A stretch of 64,000 nt of DNA from positions 38,625-102,624 of the forward strand of contig JAFRXM010000027.1 of assembly GCA_017443515.1 (NCBI GenBank), in the 5' to 3' direction. A program made the translations under genes and the position numbers. The DNA is from Bacillota bacterium. Its GTDB lineage: Bacteria; Bacillota; Clostridia; Peptostreptococcales; Anaerovoracaceae. This document shows, piece by piece, positions 23,330 through 31,581 of the stretch; position 1 is the stretch's first letter; the number at the start of each line of letters is the position of its first letter. The notes beneath the pieces were generated by a model. The model did no database searches and had not been told where the DNA came from. It saw only the letters and a list, made by a program, of their open reading frames with translations.

Positions 23330-24748
23330 ATGAAAAAGATCATCGCAGTAATCATGGTGCTGGCAATGGTATTTGCACTTGCAGCCTGCGGACAGACTCC
23401 TGCCAACAACGCAGCGCCGTCCAACAACGCAGCTCCTGCCAACAACACAACTCCGGCAAACACCACTCCTGCCAACAACGCTACCCCGGCAAACAACTCC
23501 GCAAACGAAGGCCCCAAGGCTGTCATAGCCACCAAGAGCCCCAACGGACAGAACTACTCATGGGTCCCCTCCCAGGTGTTCTTCAAAGAAGACGCAGAAG
23601 TAGTCTTCAGAGATTACGCCGAGACCCAGCTTCTCCACAAGCTCCAGACCAAGGACGGAGTCATCTGCATGTCCCTTGACGACCTCTACAGACTCTACGC
23701 TCCGGATTTCAAAGTCACCATAGATGGCGACAAGATCAAGGTCGAGCACGCTACTCTTACAGCCGAAGCGACCGTCGGCAGCAAAGAGCTCACCACATAT
23801 GCCGGCAAGGAAGAAATGGCTGTCGCTCCCTACAAGGCAGACGAGACCATCTTTGTTCCTGTCTTCGACTTCATGTGCAAGAGCTTCCAGAAGTTCTCCT
23901 CTGACGCGACCAAGCTCACCAAGTTCTACTGCCTGAGCGATACAGAGGACAAGAAGATCAACAGAAACGACACTTATCAGCTCGAAAAGAACTACCGCGC
24001 GCACGTAGCCGGCCTGTATCAGTACACCTACTGGTTCGAGGAGGTCGAACGCCTTGAGCCGGTCGTTGTTTATATCCCGTCCACCTACGATCCTGCAAAG
24101 CCCAACAAGATGATCGTCCAGCTCCACGGAGCCGGCGGCAACTGCATAGGCAATGCTACAAAGGACAGCGGATACGCGCTCTGCGAAGGTGCTGAAAGGT
24201 ACGGATACATAGTTGCTTTCTGCAACGGATACTGCGCATCCTGCAATTTCGGCCAGATCGTACAGCCTGCTGGTCTCTTCCCGATCACCGAGAAGACCGA
24301 TCCCAAGAATCCGGCCAACTATTCCGAAGGCCAGCTTAAGGACATCGAGCACTCCGGACACGACGTTCAGGAAGGCATCAAGTTCGTAGAGAGCAAGTAC
24401 AGCATCGACACCAACAACCTCTTCATCATGGGCATCTCCATGGGCGGCTGCGGCACCTGGTACCAGGTAGCGGCTCACCCCGGCATGTTCAACGCATGCA
24501 GCCCGGCCGGCGCTTTCGTAGAGCCTGAGTTCTTCGACTGGAGCCAGGTCAAGACCCCGACCCTCTATATCGGCGGCACCGAAGACCGCAACGGCTTCGA
24601 CCTCATGCTCAGAGCTTACAACATTGCTAAGAGCCAGGGCGCCAACATCGTCAAGTTCGAGACCGTAGGCGGCGCTCCGCCCGGCGGCGAATGGCCCCAG
24701 AGAATAGACATGACCTTGGAATTCTTCGACAGCTATCTGAAGAAGTGA
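23330..24748 (+). CDS. Secreted esterase-like lipoprotein (alpha/beta hydrolase)
   Basis: 472 residues. The signal peptide ends in the lipobox LAAC (Cys 20). A low-complexity Pro-Ala-Asn linker with repeats of PANN and TPAN follows (about 23-60). The next region (about 75-180) resembles copper-amine-oxidase-N-like repeats often found in surface proteins. Residues 230-472 are an alpha/beta hydrolase of the PHB-depolymerase/feruloyl-esterase kind, with the oxyanion segment IVQLHGAGGN and the nucleophile elbow MGISMGGCG. A likely acid is in GTEDRNG. No obvious catalytic His is seen near the C-terminus, where VGGAPPGGEW stands. The protein is anchored outside the membrane; substrate unknown. Confidence 0.75.
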   Translation: MKKIIAVIMVLAMVFALAACGQTPANNAAPSNNAAPANNTTPANTTPANNATPANNSANEGPKAVIATKSPNGQNYSWVPSQVFFKEDAEVVFRDYAETQLLHKLQTKDGVICMSLDDLYRLYAPDFKVTIDGDKIKVEHATLTAEATVGSKELTTYAGKEEMAVAPYKADETIFVPVFDFMCKSFQKFSSDATKLTKFYCLSDTEDKKINRNDTYQLEKNYRAHVAGLYQYTYWFEEVERLEPVVVYIPSTYDPAKPNKMIVQLHGAGGNCIGNATKDSGYALCEGAERYGYIVAFCNGYCASCNFGQIVQPAGLFPITEKTDPKNPANYSEGQLKDIEHSGHDVQEGIKFVESKYSIDTNNLFIMGISMGGCGTWYQVAAHPGMFNACSPAGAFVEPEFFDWSQVKTPTLYIGGTEDRNGFDLMLRAYNIAKSQGANIVKFETVGGAPPGGEWPQRIDMTLEFFDSYLKK

Positions 24749-24792
24749 TCCGGCTGAGTTTTAGCCCCTCCTATCAGAGTCCTTATATAAAG

Positions 24793-24820
24793 ACCCGAGC
24801 CCTTAGCGGCCCGGGTTTTT
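24793..24820 (+). terminator. Rho-independent terminator of the esterase-like gene
   Basis: ACCCGAGCC and GGCCCGGGT pair with one mismatch around a 6-base loop, followed by TTTTTGTTAC. Confidence 0.8.
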
Positions 24821-24974
24821 GTTACTAGCGACGACGATCCGCTTCACCGTGTCCGTCAGACGCGCAGAAAAATGCTGTTTTCGATTGCGCTGATCCGAAA
24901 AAAAACCTAAAATATTCTTTGAAAGTATGTAACGTTTGCGCGGCTTTCTGCATTAATCTATGCAGGAGGGGGAA

Positions 24975-25571
24975 ATGATCTCGATCGAAGAAGTCTACAA
25001 GGAATACTCGGACATGATCTATCGCTGGATCCTGGCAAGGACCGGCGATGAGTTTGTCGCGGAGGAAATAACGCAGGAGACTTTCTACCAGGCTGTGCTG
25101 CACGCGGAAAGCTACGACTATTCGTGCAAGGTCTCCACGTGGCTGTGTTCGATCGCGGCAAACAAGCTGAAGGAGTATCTGCGCAAGAACCCTGCGCTGG
25201 ATCAGCTCCCATGGGAAAGGCCGCCGGAAAGCGGTGGTGCAGGGGTTCCGGGAGACAGCAGGTCCGCAAGTTCCGCAGCCGAGGATGGTATCAGCCAGGT
25301 TCTCGGCGGTGCGGGTCCTGCGTCCGGCAGTGCAGGCTTCGCGGCCAGCAGCGCGGAGGAGCAGGCCATTGAGGCGGAGGAGAACGTGGAGCTCTACCGG
25401 GCTATCCACTCCCTGCCGGAGCCCTCGCGCGAGGTCGTGCACCTGAGGGCCTTCGCAGGCCTTTCCTTCCGCCAGATCGGAGACATCTTCGGAAAGAGCG
25501 AGAACTGGGCAAGAGTTACGTATTTCCGCGCCAAAGCGGCGCTTAGAAAGGAGCTTGGGAAAAATGAGTGA
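24975..25571 (+). CDS. ECF RNA polymerase sigma factor with long interdomain linker
   Basis: 198 residues. Region 2 (YKEYSDMIYRWILARTGDEFVAEEITQETF) and region 4 (LREVVHLRAF-like SREVVHLRAFAGLSFRQIGDIFG) are clear. Between them lies an unusually long Gly/Ala/Ser-rich linker (about residues 85-135), where ECF factors normally have 20-30 residues. The ATG at 24975 with CAGGAGGGGG is preferred over one at 24960. The last 8 bases overlap the next gene, a zinc-binding anti-sigma factor, so the two are co-translated. TGTAAC at 24928 could be a self-recognised -35. Confidence 0.85.
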   Translation: MISIEEVYKEYSDMIYRWILARTGDEFVAEEITQETFYQAVLHAESYDYSCKVSTWLCSIAANKLKEYLRKNPALDQLPWERPPESGGAGVPGDSRSASSAAEDGISQVLGGAGPASGSAGFAASSAEEQAIEAEENVELYRAIHSLPEPSREVVHLRAFAGLSFRQIGDIFGKSENWARVTYFRAKAALRKELGKNE

Positions 25572-26775
25572 CGATATCAGAACAAACGCATCCGGCGCGC
25601 GTGCCGGGGCCAGACCGGGCGGTCTTGCCTGCCACGTGGTAAAGGACCTGCTGCCGTTGTACGCAGATGGCCTCACCGGCGAGGAGACCTCGCAGGCAAT
25701 AAAGGAGCATCTTGCGTTATGCGAGGACTGCAGCAGGGAATACAGGGCTATGACAGGTGGCATGCAGGATCCCGGGGCGGAGGGTGAAGGCCCCAGAGGC
25801 GGCGAAAGCTTCGCTGAGCCAGCAAACCGGGTAGATCCCGCGCAGGCCGGAAAGGAGATAGACTACCTTAAGAAGGTCAGAAAACGCAGCCACAAGGCAG
25901 CGATCATCGTCGGCTGCGTAGCGGTGCTGGTGCTGGCAGGTCTTGGCTGGAGATTTTTCGTGCGAGGCGGGGTAGATAAGCAGCTTCACATCATCGCACG
26001 TGTTAAGGAAGAGGATGCGAGGGAAGTCCGGATAACAGCGTTCACCGATGGTTCCGGCATGGCTATAAGCGGCATCGACGTGTCCGAAAAGGACGGCGTA
26101 GTTACGGTCAGCGGCCGGACAGCGCTTGTAGGTATACGCAAAAAGGGTGAACTAAGCCGCAGTTACACTGCATCGGTAGACGTTAAGCAGATCGTTGACG
26201 CGGCGGGCAGGATCCTTTGGGAAAACGGAACCATGATCAACGAGTATGTCGGTAACGTCTATGCAAAGAAAGTGAAATACGTGGGGAACGCATCGGCCGT
26301 CAACGCGCTGAAGCTTGCGGTCTGGACCCCCAGTACGGATATGCTGCCCTATGGGCCGCTGGAGCTTCAGACAGCAAATGAACCTTATGGAATCAAGATC
26401 ACCCTCGGGAGCGATGAAGAACAGCCGGAAGCGATGTCGCAATACTTTGAGAATGTTGCGAAAAGGCACGCCTGCTACATGTTGGCGCTCGTGGATAACC
26501 TCGGATACGCGGAGTACGAAGTCCATACAGGGCGCAGCGTTGCAGGCCAAAAGGAAGTGCTGCAGATCAGGATGACGGCAGATGAGGCTCTTGAATCGGC
26601 CAAAGAAGCAGCGTCTACACTGGCGGCTGAGGGCAGTAAGGCGGCTGAATTTGTCCTGGCGGCAAAAAGCATAAAGGATTTCGCGAAGAGCGCCTATGCA
26701 TGCGAGATGCTTGATGAAGTGTTAATGACGCATCACTTCAGCCAGTACAGCTATCAGTGGCAGGGTGATTATTGA
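25564..26775 (+). CDS. Membrane anti-sigma factor with zinc-finger (zf-HC2) domain
   Basis: 403 residues. The N-terminal anti-sigma zinc domain has HLALCEDC (His-x3-Cys-x2-Cys) preceded by a helix (VVKDLLPLYADGLTGEET). A membrane helix lies at about 118-138 (AIIVGCVAVLVLAGLGWRF). The extracellular part of about 265 residues (KEEDAREVRITAFTDGSG and beyond) has no family I know and probably senses the envelope signal. It holds the ECF factor at the membrane until the signal arrives. The last 54 bases overlap the convergent AEC transporter gene. Confidence 0.85.
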   Translation: MSDDIRTNASGARAGARPGGLACHVVKDLLPLYADGLTGEETSQAIKEHLALCEDCSREYRAMTGGMQDPGAEGEGPRGGESFAEPANRVDPAQAGKEIDYLKKVRKRSHKAAIIVGCVAVLVLAGLGWRFFVRGGVDKQLHIIARVKEEDAREVRITAFTDGSGMAISGIDVSEKDGVVTVSGRTALVGIRKKGELSRSYTASVDVKQIVDAAGRILWENGTMINEYVGNVYAKKVKYVGNASAVNALKLAVWTPSTDMLPYGPLELQTANEPYGIKITLGSDEEQPEAMSQYFENVAKRHACYMLALVDNLGYAEYEVHTGRSVAGQKEVLQIRMTADEALESAKEAASTLAAEGSKAAEFVLAAKSIKDFAKSAYACEMLDEVLMTHHFSQYSYQWQGDY

Positions 26776-27645
26776 AAGGATGGTGGTGAGGCTCACCATC
26801 TGGGCCGCAAGCTGGCTGTCGCGGTCGTACTTTTCAGCGAAGATGCTGGTAACGCCGGCAACAGGAGTTCCAAACAGGATCACCAGAGCTATGTAGGTGG
26901 TCCTGTTTATTTGCAGTGGAAGCAGCAGGAAGGCTATAACTACCGGGAAGATGATGTTTCTTATGAGGGTAGTCTTGTAGAGCCTGGCCTGGTTGAAGAT
27001 GCTGGACAGGTCCGCGCGTGCGAGCTGGGCGCCTATGGTTATCATGGCCAGCGGCGAATTAAGGCTCGCTATGGAGCCTGCGGCAGTGGCGATAGGACCG
27101 GGCAGCTTAATGCGAAGGAGCATAAGCGCTGCGCCGATTACCATCGATACGATAACAGGATTGATAAGTGCTCTGGGCGAAAACGCCTTCTTTCCGCCCA
27201 TAAGAACGATGCCGTAGGTGAACACGAAGAAATTGAATACGACTATCATGAGGGCCGCTATAAGCGTTGTGCCGCTTCCCAGCACCGCAGTCACAAGAGG
27301 AAGCCCCATGTAGCCGCAGTTGCTGAAGATGACGCCGAAGCGCAGTGTGGCGCGGGCGTCGTCCGGCTCTTTTCTGAACAGCAGCAGAGACGCCAGGATA
27401 AGCAGCACGAAAGCTCCAGCCAGGATCAGCACTATGGTCCCGATCTCCTTAAGGACCTGCGCGTCCCAGTCTATCTGCAGGGTCGTGACGACAAGGCAGG
27501 GCGTTACAGCGTTGACAAGTATGGCCGACACCTGTTTGGTGCCGACCTCCGTCAGGAGCTTTGCCTTGCTTAGGATAAAGCCTGCTCCCATCAGAAGGAA
27601 CAGGCTTATTACCTGCATTAATACTACGAGAAAACGTTCGATCAT
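26722..27645 (-). CDS. AEC-family transporter
   Basis: 307 residues with about ten membrane helices in two halves, as in the auxin efflux carrier family. The N-terminus (LFLLMGAGFILSKAKLLTEVG), the first-half motif FSNCGYMGLPLVTAVLG and the second-half segment FGTPVAGVTSIFAEKYDRD are typical. Bacterial members export small carboxylates such as malate. The ATG at 27645 directly abuts a repeat palindrome, so there is no normal ribosome site. A second in-frame ATG at residue 10 is an alternative. Confidence 0.85.
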   Translation of the reverse strand: MIERFLVVLMQVISLFLLMGAGFILSKAKLLTEVGTKQVSAILVNAVTPCLVVTTLQIDWDAQVLKEIGTIVLILAGAFVLLILASLLLFRKEPDDARATLRFGVIFSNCGYMGLPLVTAVLGSGTTLIAALMIVVFNFFVFTYGIVLMGGKKAFSPRALINPVIVSMVIGAALMLLRIKLPGPIATAAGSIASLNSPLAMITIGAQLARADLSSIFNQARLYKTTLIRNIIFPVVIAFLLLPLQINRTTYIALVILFGTPVAGVTSIFAEKYDRDSQLAAQMVSLTTILSIITLPLIAVLAEVMRH

Positions 27646-27672
27646 GTGACAGGGGGACGGTTCTCTGTCATG
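27646..27672. repeat. Dispersed palindrome, TGACA/TGTCA arms
   Basis: TGACA (27647-27651) and TGTCA (27666-27670) pair around GGGGGACGGTTCTC, with two wobble pairs further out. The copy touches the start codon of the AEC transporter gene. Confidence 0.8.
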
Positions 27673-27689
27673 GTCCCCAAATGCTTATA

Positions 27690-28250
27690 TCAGTGTTTGT
27701 TTTTACCGAGCAAATATCCGAACACGGCTCCGACGATGCCGCCCACGATGTGCGCCATGTTGGAGATGTTGTCCTGCACGAAGATCCCCTGATACACCTG
27801 CTGGCCAATGTATATCAGGGCCACCAGGATGAATGTCACGGGGATCTCGCCCTCCTTGAAGTTGGTGAAGCTCGTCAGCAGTATGAACGCGAACACCACG
27901 CCGCTTGCGCCGCACAGCGCAATGTTGGGGAAGAAGAAGTAGTTGACCAGGCCGGTCACCAGCGCCGCCGCCGCGATAACGCCAAGCAGCTTCTTGGCGC
28001 CGTATTTTTCCTCAAGCATAGGCCCCAGCAGCAGGATGTACGACATGTTGCCTATGTAGTGCTGCCAGCCGCTGTGCCCCAGCACGTGCGTAAAGAAGCG
28101 CAGCCAGGTGAGCGGATTCGCTATGGAGCTGTGATAGGTCATGAAAACGAGGCGGTTGCTGACCCCGCCGGTGGCGATGTTAAGCACCATGGCTGCCAGG
28201 CTCAGCAGCGCAAACCCCAGTATTAACGGTGAGTTGAGTTTAATTTTCAT
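27690..28250 (-). CDS. Rhomboid-family intramembrane serine protease
   Basis: About 186 residues with six membrane helices. The catalytic Ser is in CGASGVVFAFI and the catalytic His in SNMAHIVGGIVGA. The HYIGNMSYILLLGPMLEEKYG segment is the conserved helix-2 region (normally HxxxNM). It cleaves membrane-protein helices within the bilayer. Substrate unknown. The start at 28250 has a weak ribosome site; starts further upstream exist, but the N-terminus from 28250 fits the family. Confidence 0.88.
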   Translation of the reverse strand: MKIKLNSPLILGFALLSLAAMVLNIATGGVSNRLVFMTYHSSIANPLTWLRFFTHVLGHSGWQHYIGNMSYILLLGPMLEEKYGAKKLLGVIAAAALVTGLVNYFFFPNIALCGASGVVFAFILLTSFTNFKEGEIPVTFILVALIYIGQQVYQGIFVQDNISNMAHIVGGIVGAVFGYLLGKNKH

Positions 28251-28299
28251 AGTATTTTGACACACATTGCTGAGTTGGGTATACAATCAGGTTATTCGT

Positions 28300-28755
28300 T
28301 CATATATTCGTATGAATGTAGTATAACGTCAGGGTCTGCATATCGAAAAACCACAGCGTGTAATCATCGTAGTTCGGATAGCGTTCGGTAAGCCTGAAAT
28401 AGTCCTCAGTGTCGATACAGGCTGGGTCAAAATCGTATTCGTCAAGACGATCCTCCACGTTCATCCATTCGCGGAAATTCGCAAAATAGCCTTTTATCGT
28501 TTCAATATCCGCAGCTGCTGCTTTGTTATAATCCTTATTTCCAGCGAACCCGGAAGCATCTTTGTAGGTGTACTTGCAGTAATCTGTGTAGTCCTGCCCT
28601 CCATTTGGATCCCAATGAGTTTCTTTTGACGTATAGCCTGATGGGATCTCATGTATTGCTTCCGATGAACATGCGGTGTTCAGGACATATATGACTAATG
28701 CCGCGAGCAGCAGCATGATGATAAGAATAATCAGGATTCTTTTAAACGCAGTCAT
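28300..28755 (-). CDS. Hypothetical membrane-anchored protein
   Basis: 151 residues. A single N-terminal membrane anchor or uncleaved signal (RILIILIIMLLLAALVIYVL) is followed by an extracellular domain rich in Asp, Tyr and Trp (HWDPNGGQDYTDYCKYTYKD). GGAG lies 8 bases before the chosen ATG. No family recognised. The gene lies between the rhomboid and the MFS transporter and may be read from the latter's promoter. Confidence 0.6.
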   Translation of the reverse strand: MTAFKRILIILIIMLLLAALVIYVLNTACSSEAIHEIPSGYTSKETHWDPNGGQDYTDYCKYTYKDASGFAGNKDYNKAAAADIETIKGYFANFREWMNVEDRLDEYDFDPACIDTEDYFRLTERYPNYDDYTLWFFDMQTLTLYYIHTNI

Positions 28756-28773
28756 TTGTAGCCTCTCCACCGT

Positions 28774-30108
28774 TTAGTCGTCCATGTCCTCGAATGCTTC
28801 CAGGCCCTTCTTGGCTTCGGCCTTGGCGTCGCCGTGCTTTACGAAGCTCATGGTGACGAAGGCCAGCGCTACGAAGATAGCCGCGTAGGGGAAGAGCACC
28901 TTGTAGCTGATGCTGCGCATCAGGGTACCGGCAACTATCGGGGTGACCACCTGAGCCGCCATGGAGGCAGTGTAGTAGTAACCGGTGAATTTGCCGATGT
29001 CGGAGCCCTTGCACATCTCAACTACCATCGGAAGAGAGTTAACATTGATGGCTGCCCAGGCAAAGCCTACTAAAGCGAACACAATGAACATTATAATAGT
29101 TATATGGTCGGAAGTCGTGGTCAGAACGTAGCCCAGAGCGAAGCAAGCTGCCAGCAGCACTATGCCGATCTTTATGGTCTTCTTGCGGCCTATCCTTGAG
29201 GCGATGATGCCGATGGGGATGTAGGAGACTATCGCGCCGACGGTGGCTACCATAAGGCAGGTCGCGGCTCCGCCGAGCCCCTGGCCCATTACCTGGTCTA
29301 CGTAGTTGGTCCACCAGGTGGTGACGCCGTTGTAGCCGATGAACCACAGCGCTATGGAGGCCAGCAGGAAGCCCATGCTCTTCTTTACCTCAGGAGGCAG
29401 GACCTCATTGCCGGAACCGTCGTCCTCGGCCAGATTCCACTCGGGATGCTTTTCTTCAAGCTCCTTGTTTTCTTTGACCAGCTTGGGTTCATCGATGGTC
29501 AGCTTCAGCGCGATAACTGCTATAAGCATTATTACGGCAACTATAATGAACAAAGGCTGGTAATTTACGTGTGCCAGGCCTTCCACCTTGGACTGCGGGT
29601 AGAGCAGCTTGGAGGCCAGCAGTATGAACGCTCCGCCCAGGGCGCCCATCAGGTTGATTATGGCGTTGGCCTTGGAGCGCAGCGGCTTTGGCGTAACGTC
29701 CGGCATCAGAGCCACTGCCGGCGATCTGTAGGTTCCCATCGCGACGAGCAGGATGCCAAGCAGGATCACGAACACCACGATCTTTCCGGTGGACGCCGCT
29801 GCAGCGTAGCTGTTGTCCAGTATCGGCAGAATGTTCAGCAGGATTATCGCGGCAAACGTTCCGCCTATGATAAACGGCATGCGCTTGCCTATCCTGGTAT
29901 CGGTGCGGTCCGAGATCTGGCCGAAGATCGGGAGCAGGAACAGCGCCAGCACGTTGTCCGCCGCCATGATGGTGCCCACTAGGGTCTCGTTCAGCTGGAA
30001 GGTCTTTCTTAGGATGAGAGGAATGACGTTGTCGTACATCTGCCAGAACGCGCAGATCGACAGGAACGCGAGACCAACGAGAATTGTCCGTTTGTTGTTG
30101 AGCTTCAT
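28774..30108 (-). CDS. MFS transporter
   Basis: 444 residues with twelve membrane helices. The helix 2-3 loop has the MFS signature PIFGQISDRTDTRIGKRMPF, close to that of sugar transporters of the SLC45/GPH kind. A cytoplasmic loop of about 50 acidic residues separates the halves (KELEEKHPEWNLAEDDGSG). It may take up a disaccharide or similar carbohydrate, but the substrate cannot be told. AAGGAG lies 9 bases upstream. The HAD phosphatase gene lies 20 bases upstream in the same orientation. Confidence 0.8.
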   Translation of the reverse strand: MKLNNKRTILVGLAFLSICAFWQMYDNVIPLILRKTFQLNETLVGTIMAADNVLALFLLPIFGQISDRTDTRIGKRMPFIIGGTFAAIILLNILPILDNSYAAAASTGKIVVFVILLGILLVAMGTYRSPAVALMPDVTPKPLRSKANAIINLMGALGGAFILLASKLLYPQSKVEGLAHVNYQPLFIIVAVIMLIAVIALKLTIDEPKLVKENKELEEKHPEWNLAEDDGSGNEVLPPEVKKSMGFLLASIALWFIGYNGVTTWWTNYVDQVMGQGLGGAATCLMVATVGAIVSYIPIGIIASRIGRKKTIKIGIVLLAACFALGYVLTTTSDHITIIMFIVFALVGFAWAAINVNSLPMVVEMCKGSDIGKFTGYYYTASMAAQVVTPIVAGTLMRSISYKVLFPYAAIFVALAFVTMSFVKHGDAKAEAKKGLEAFEDMDD

Positions 30109-30128
30109 GATAGCGTCTCCTTATAGTT

Positions 30129-31016
30129 TTACAATTTGCCGGCTTTTATGTCTTCCAGCACGGCAGCGATGTCCTTATAGATGTATGTCGGGTGCACCCC
30201 GTACTTTGCGCAGTCTTCTTCGGTGCCCTCGCCGGAGAGTACCAGTATGGTATCGATGCCGGCGTTGTTGCCGCAGGCGATGTCGGTGTAGAGGCGGTCG
30301 CCTATAAGGACGGTCTCCTCAGGCGTTGCCCCATATTTTTTGAGAGCCGAGTATACCATGGTCGGCTGGGGCTTTCCTATGATAAGAGGCAGGCGGCCCG
30401 TGCAGACTTCAAGGTCGTGGATGACCAGGCCTATGTCCGGCATGTTGCCCCATTCCACAGGGCAGGTGAGATCCGGGTGCGTTGCTATGTAATCCACGCC
30501 TTTATCTAACAGTTTAACACAGATCTCCAGCTTTTTGTAGTAGAGCTCAGTATCAAAGCCCAGCAGCAGGACCGGAAGGACCGGGGCGCTGGCTTTGCCC
30601 GCTTCTTCGCCGGAGGACTGGTCGTCCGGCCGCCCGGCAGGGGCATGCGATGCCAGAAGAGCCTCGGCTTCGTCGTCGCTTAGGACGGTGAGCCCAGCGC
30701 TTCTCAGCTGGCCTTTTAGGTTTTCCGTTCCGCAGACGTAAAAACAGGTCTTCGGGTAGGTCTTCTTAAGGTATTCTATCGTGCTGTCCACGGACGTCAG
30801 GAAGCTGAAGGGCTCCTGCGGGATGCCCATACGCTTCATTTTCGCAAGGTACCCCTCTATTCCGCGCGAGCTGTTGTTGGAAAGGAAAGCGTACTGGCCG
30901 CCGCTTTCACGCACGTATGCCAGGAACTCCGCGGTCCCCTCAAACAGCTGCTCGCCCAGGTAGATGGTGCCGTCCATGTCGAGCAGAAAAAGCTTTTTCT
31001 TGCATTTATTGTTCAT
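30129..31016 (-). CDS. HAD-IIA (NagD-like) phosphatase
   Basis: 295 residues. Motif I is LLDMDGTIYLG, motif II is FLSNNSSRG, the Lys is in IIGKPQPTM, and motif III/IV is VLIGDRLYTDIACGNNAGI. The cap is of the NagD type. Between residues 120 and 150 there is a low-complexity insert (PAGRPDDQSSGEEAGKA) that family members lack. NagD-type enzymes remove phosphate from nucleotides or sugar phosphates. The start overlaps the end of the GNAT gene by 11 bases. Confidence 0.88.
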   Translation of the reverse strand: MNNKCKKKLFLLDMDGTIYLGEQLFEGTAEFLAYVRESGGQYAFLSNNSSRGIEGYLAKMKRMGIPQEPFSFLTSVDSTIEYLKKTYPKTCFYVCGTENLKGQLRSAGLTVLSDDEAEALLASHAPAGRPDDQSSGEEAGKASAPVLPVLLLGFDTELYYKKLEICVKLLDKGVDYIATHPDLTCPVEWGNMPDIGLVIHDLEVCTGRLPLIIGKPQPTMVYSALKKYGATPEETVLIGDRLYTDIACGNNAGIDTILVLSGEGTEEDCAKYGVHPTYIYKDIAAVLEDIKAGKL

Positions 31017-31578
31017 CTTTAAGTTTATCGTATTCGGAGCGCAGGATGCTCCAGACGCAAAGGTCTATCGTCTGGCCGGAGTTGTCCGATGCCGCCTGGC
31101 GCAGAGTCCCCTCGTAGGAAAGGCCGCACTTTTTCATGACCCTGCCGGAGTTCGGGTTGTTGACGTTGTGCCGTGCCTCCAGCCGGTTGACGCCGATCTC
31201 TTCGAACATGTACTTTATGACTGCCGCGAAGGCCTCGGACGTTATCCCCTGGTGCCACCAGCGCCTTCCTATGCAATAGCCGATGCTTACGATGTTCCTT
31301 TCGTTTACCAGGGCGACTACAGAGATGGATCCGATGGGCTCTCCGAGCTTTTTCGGAACTATGGCCCACTGGTAATACTCGGGATCGCTGTAGGAGGCGG
31401 TCCAGTTCTGCAGAAGCTGCCTGGTAAGGCAGGCATCCTTGTGCGGCTGCCAGGTGAGGAACCTGGTTACCTCCGGGTCGTTTGCCCAGTTGGCGAACAT
31501 GGCCTCGGCGTCGTCCGTGGTAAACTGACGCAGTGTCAGCCTTTCTGTTTCCAGCTTTCTGGTCCCTTTGTGCGTCAT
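31006..31578 (-). CDS. GNAT N-acetyltransferase (RimJ/RimL-like)
   Basis: 190 residues. ETERLTLRQFTTDDAEAMF at the N-terminus and NVNNPNSGRVMKKCGLSYEG near the C-terminus are the typical RimJ/RimL signature, with the acetyl-CoA loop around YCIGRRWWHQGITSEAF. It probably acetylates a protein N-terminus or a small amine in the cytoplasm. It overlaps the HAD gene by 11 bases and follows the M42 gene by 3, so it belongs to the operon. Confidence 0.9.
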   Translation of the reverse strand: MTHKGTRKLETERLTLRQFTTDDAEAMFANWANDPEVTRFLTWQPHKDACLTRQLLQNWTASYSDPEYYQWAIVPKKLGEPIGSISVVALVNERNIVSIGYCIGRRWWHQGITSEAFAAVIKYMFEEIGVNRLEARHNVNNPNSGRVMKKCGLSYEGTLRQAASDNSGQTIDLCVWSILRSEYDKLKDEQ

Positions 31579-31581
31579 GGT

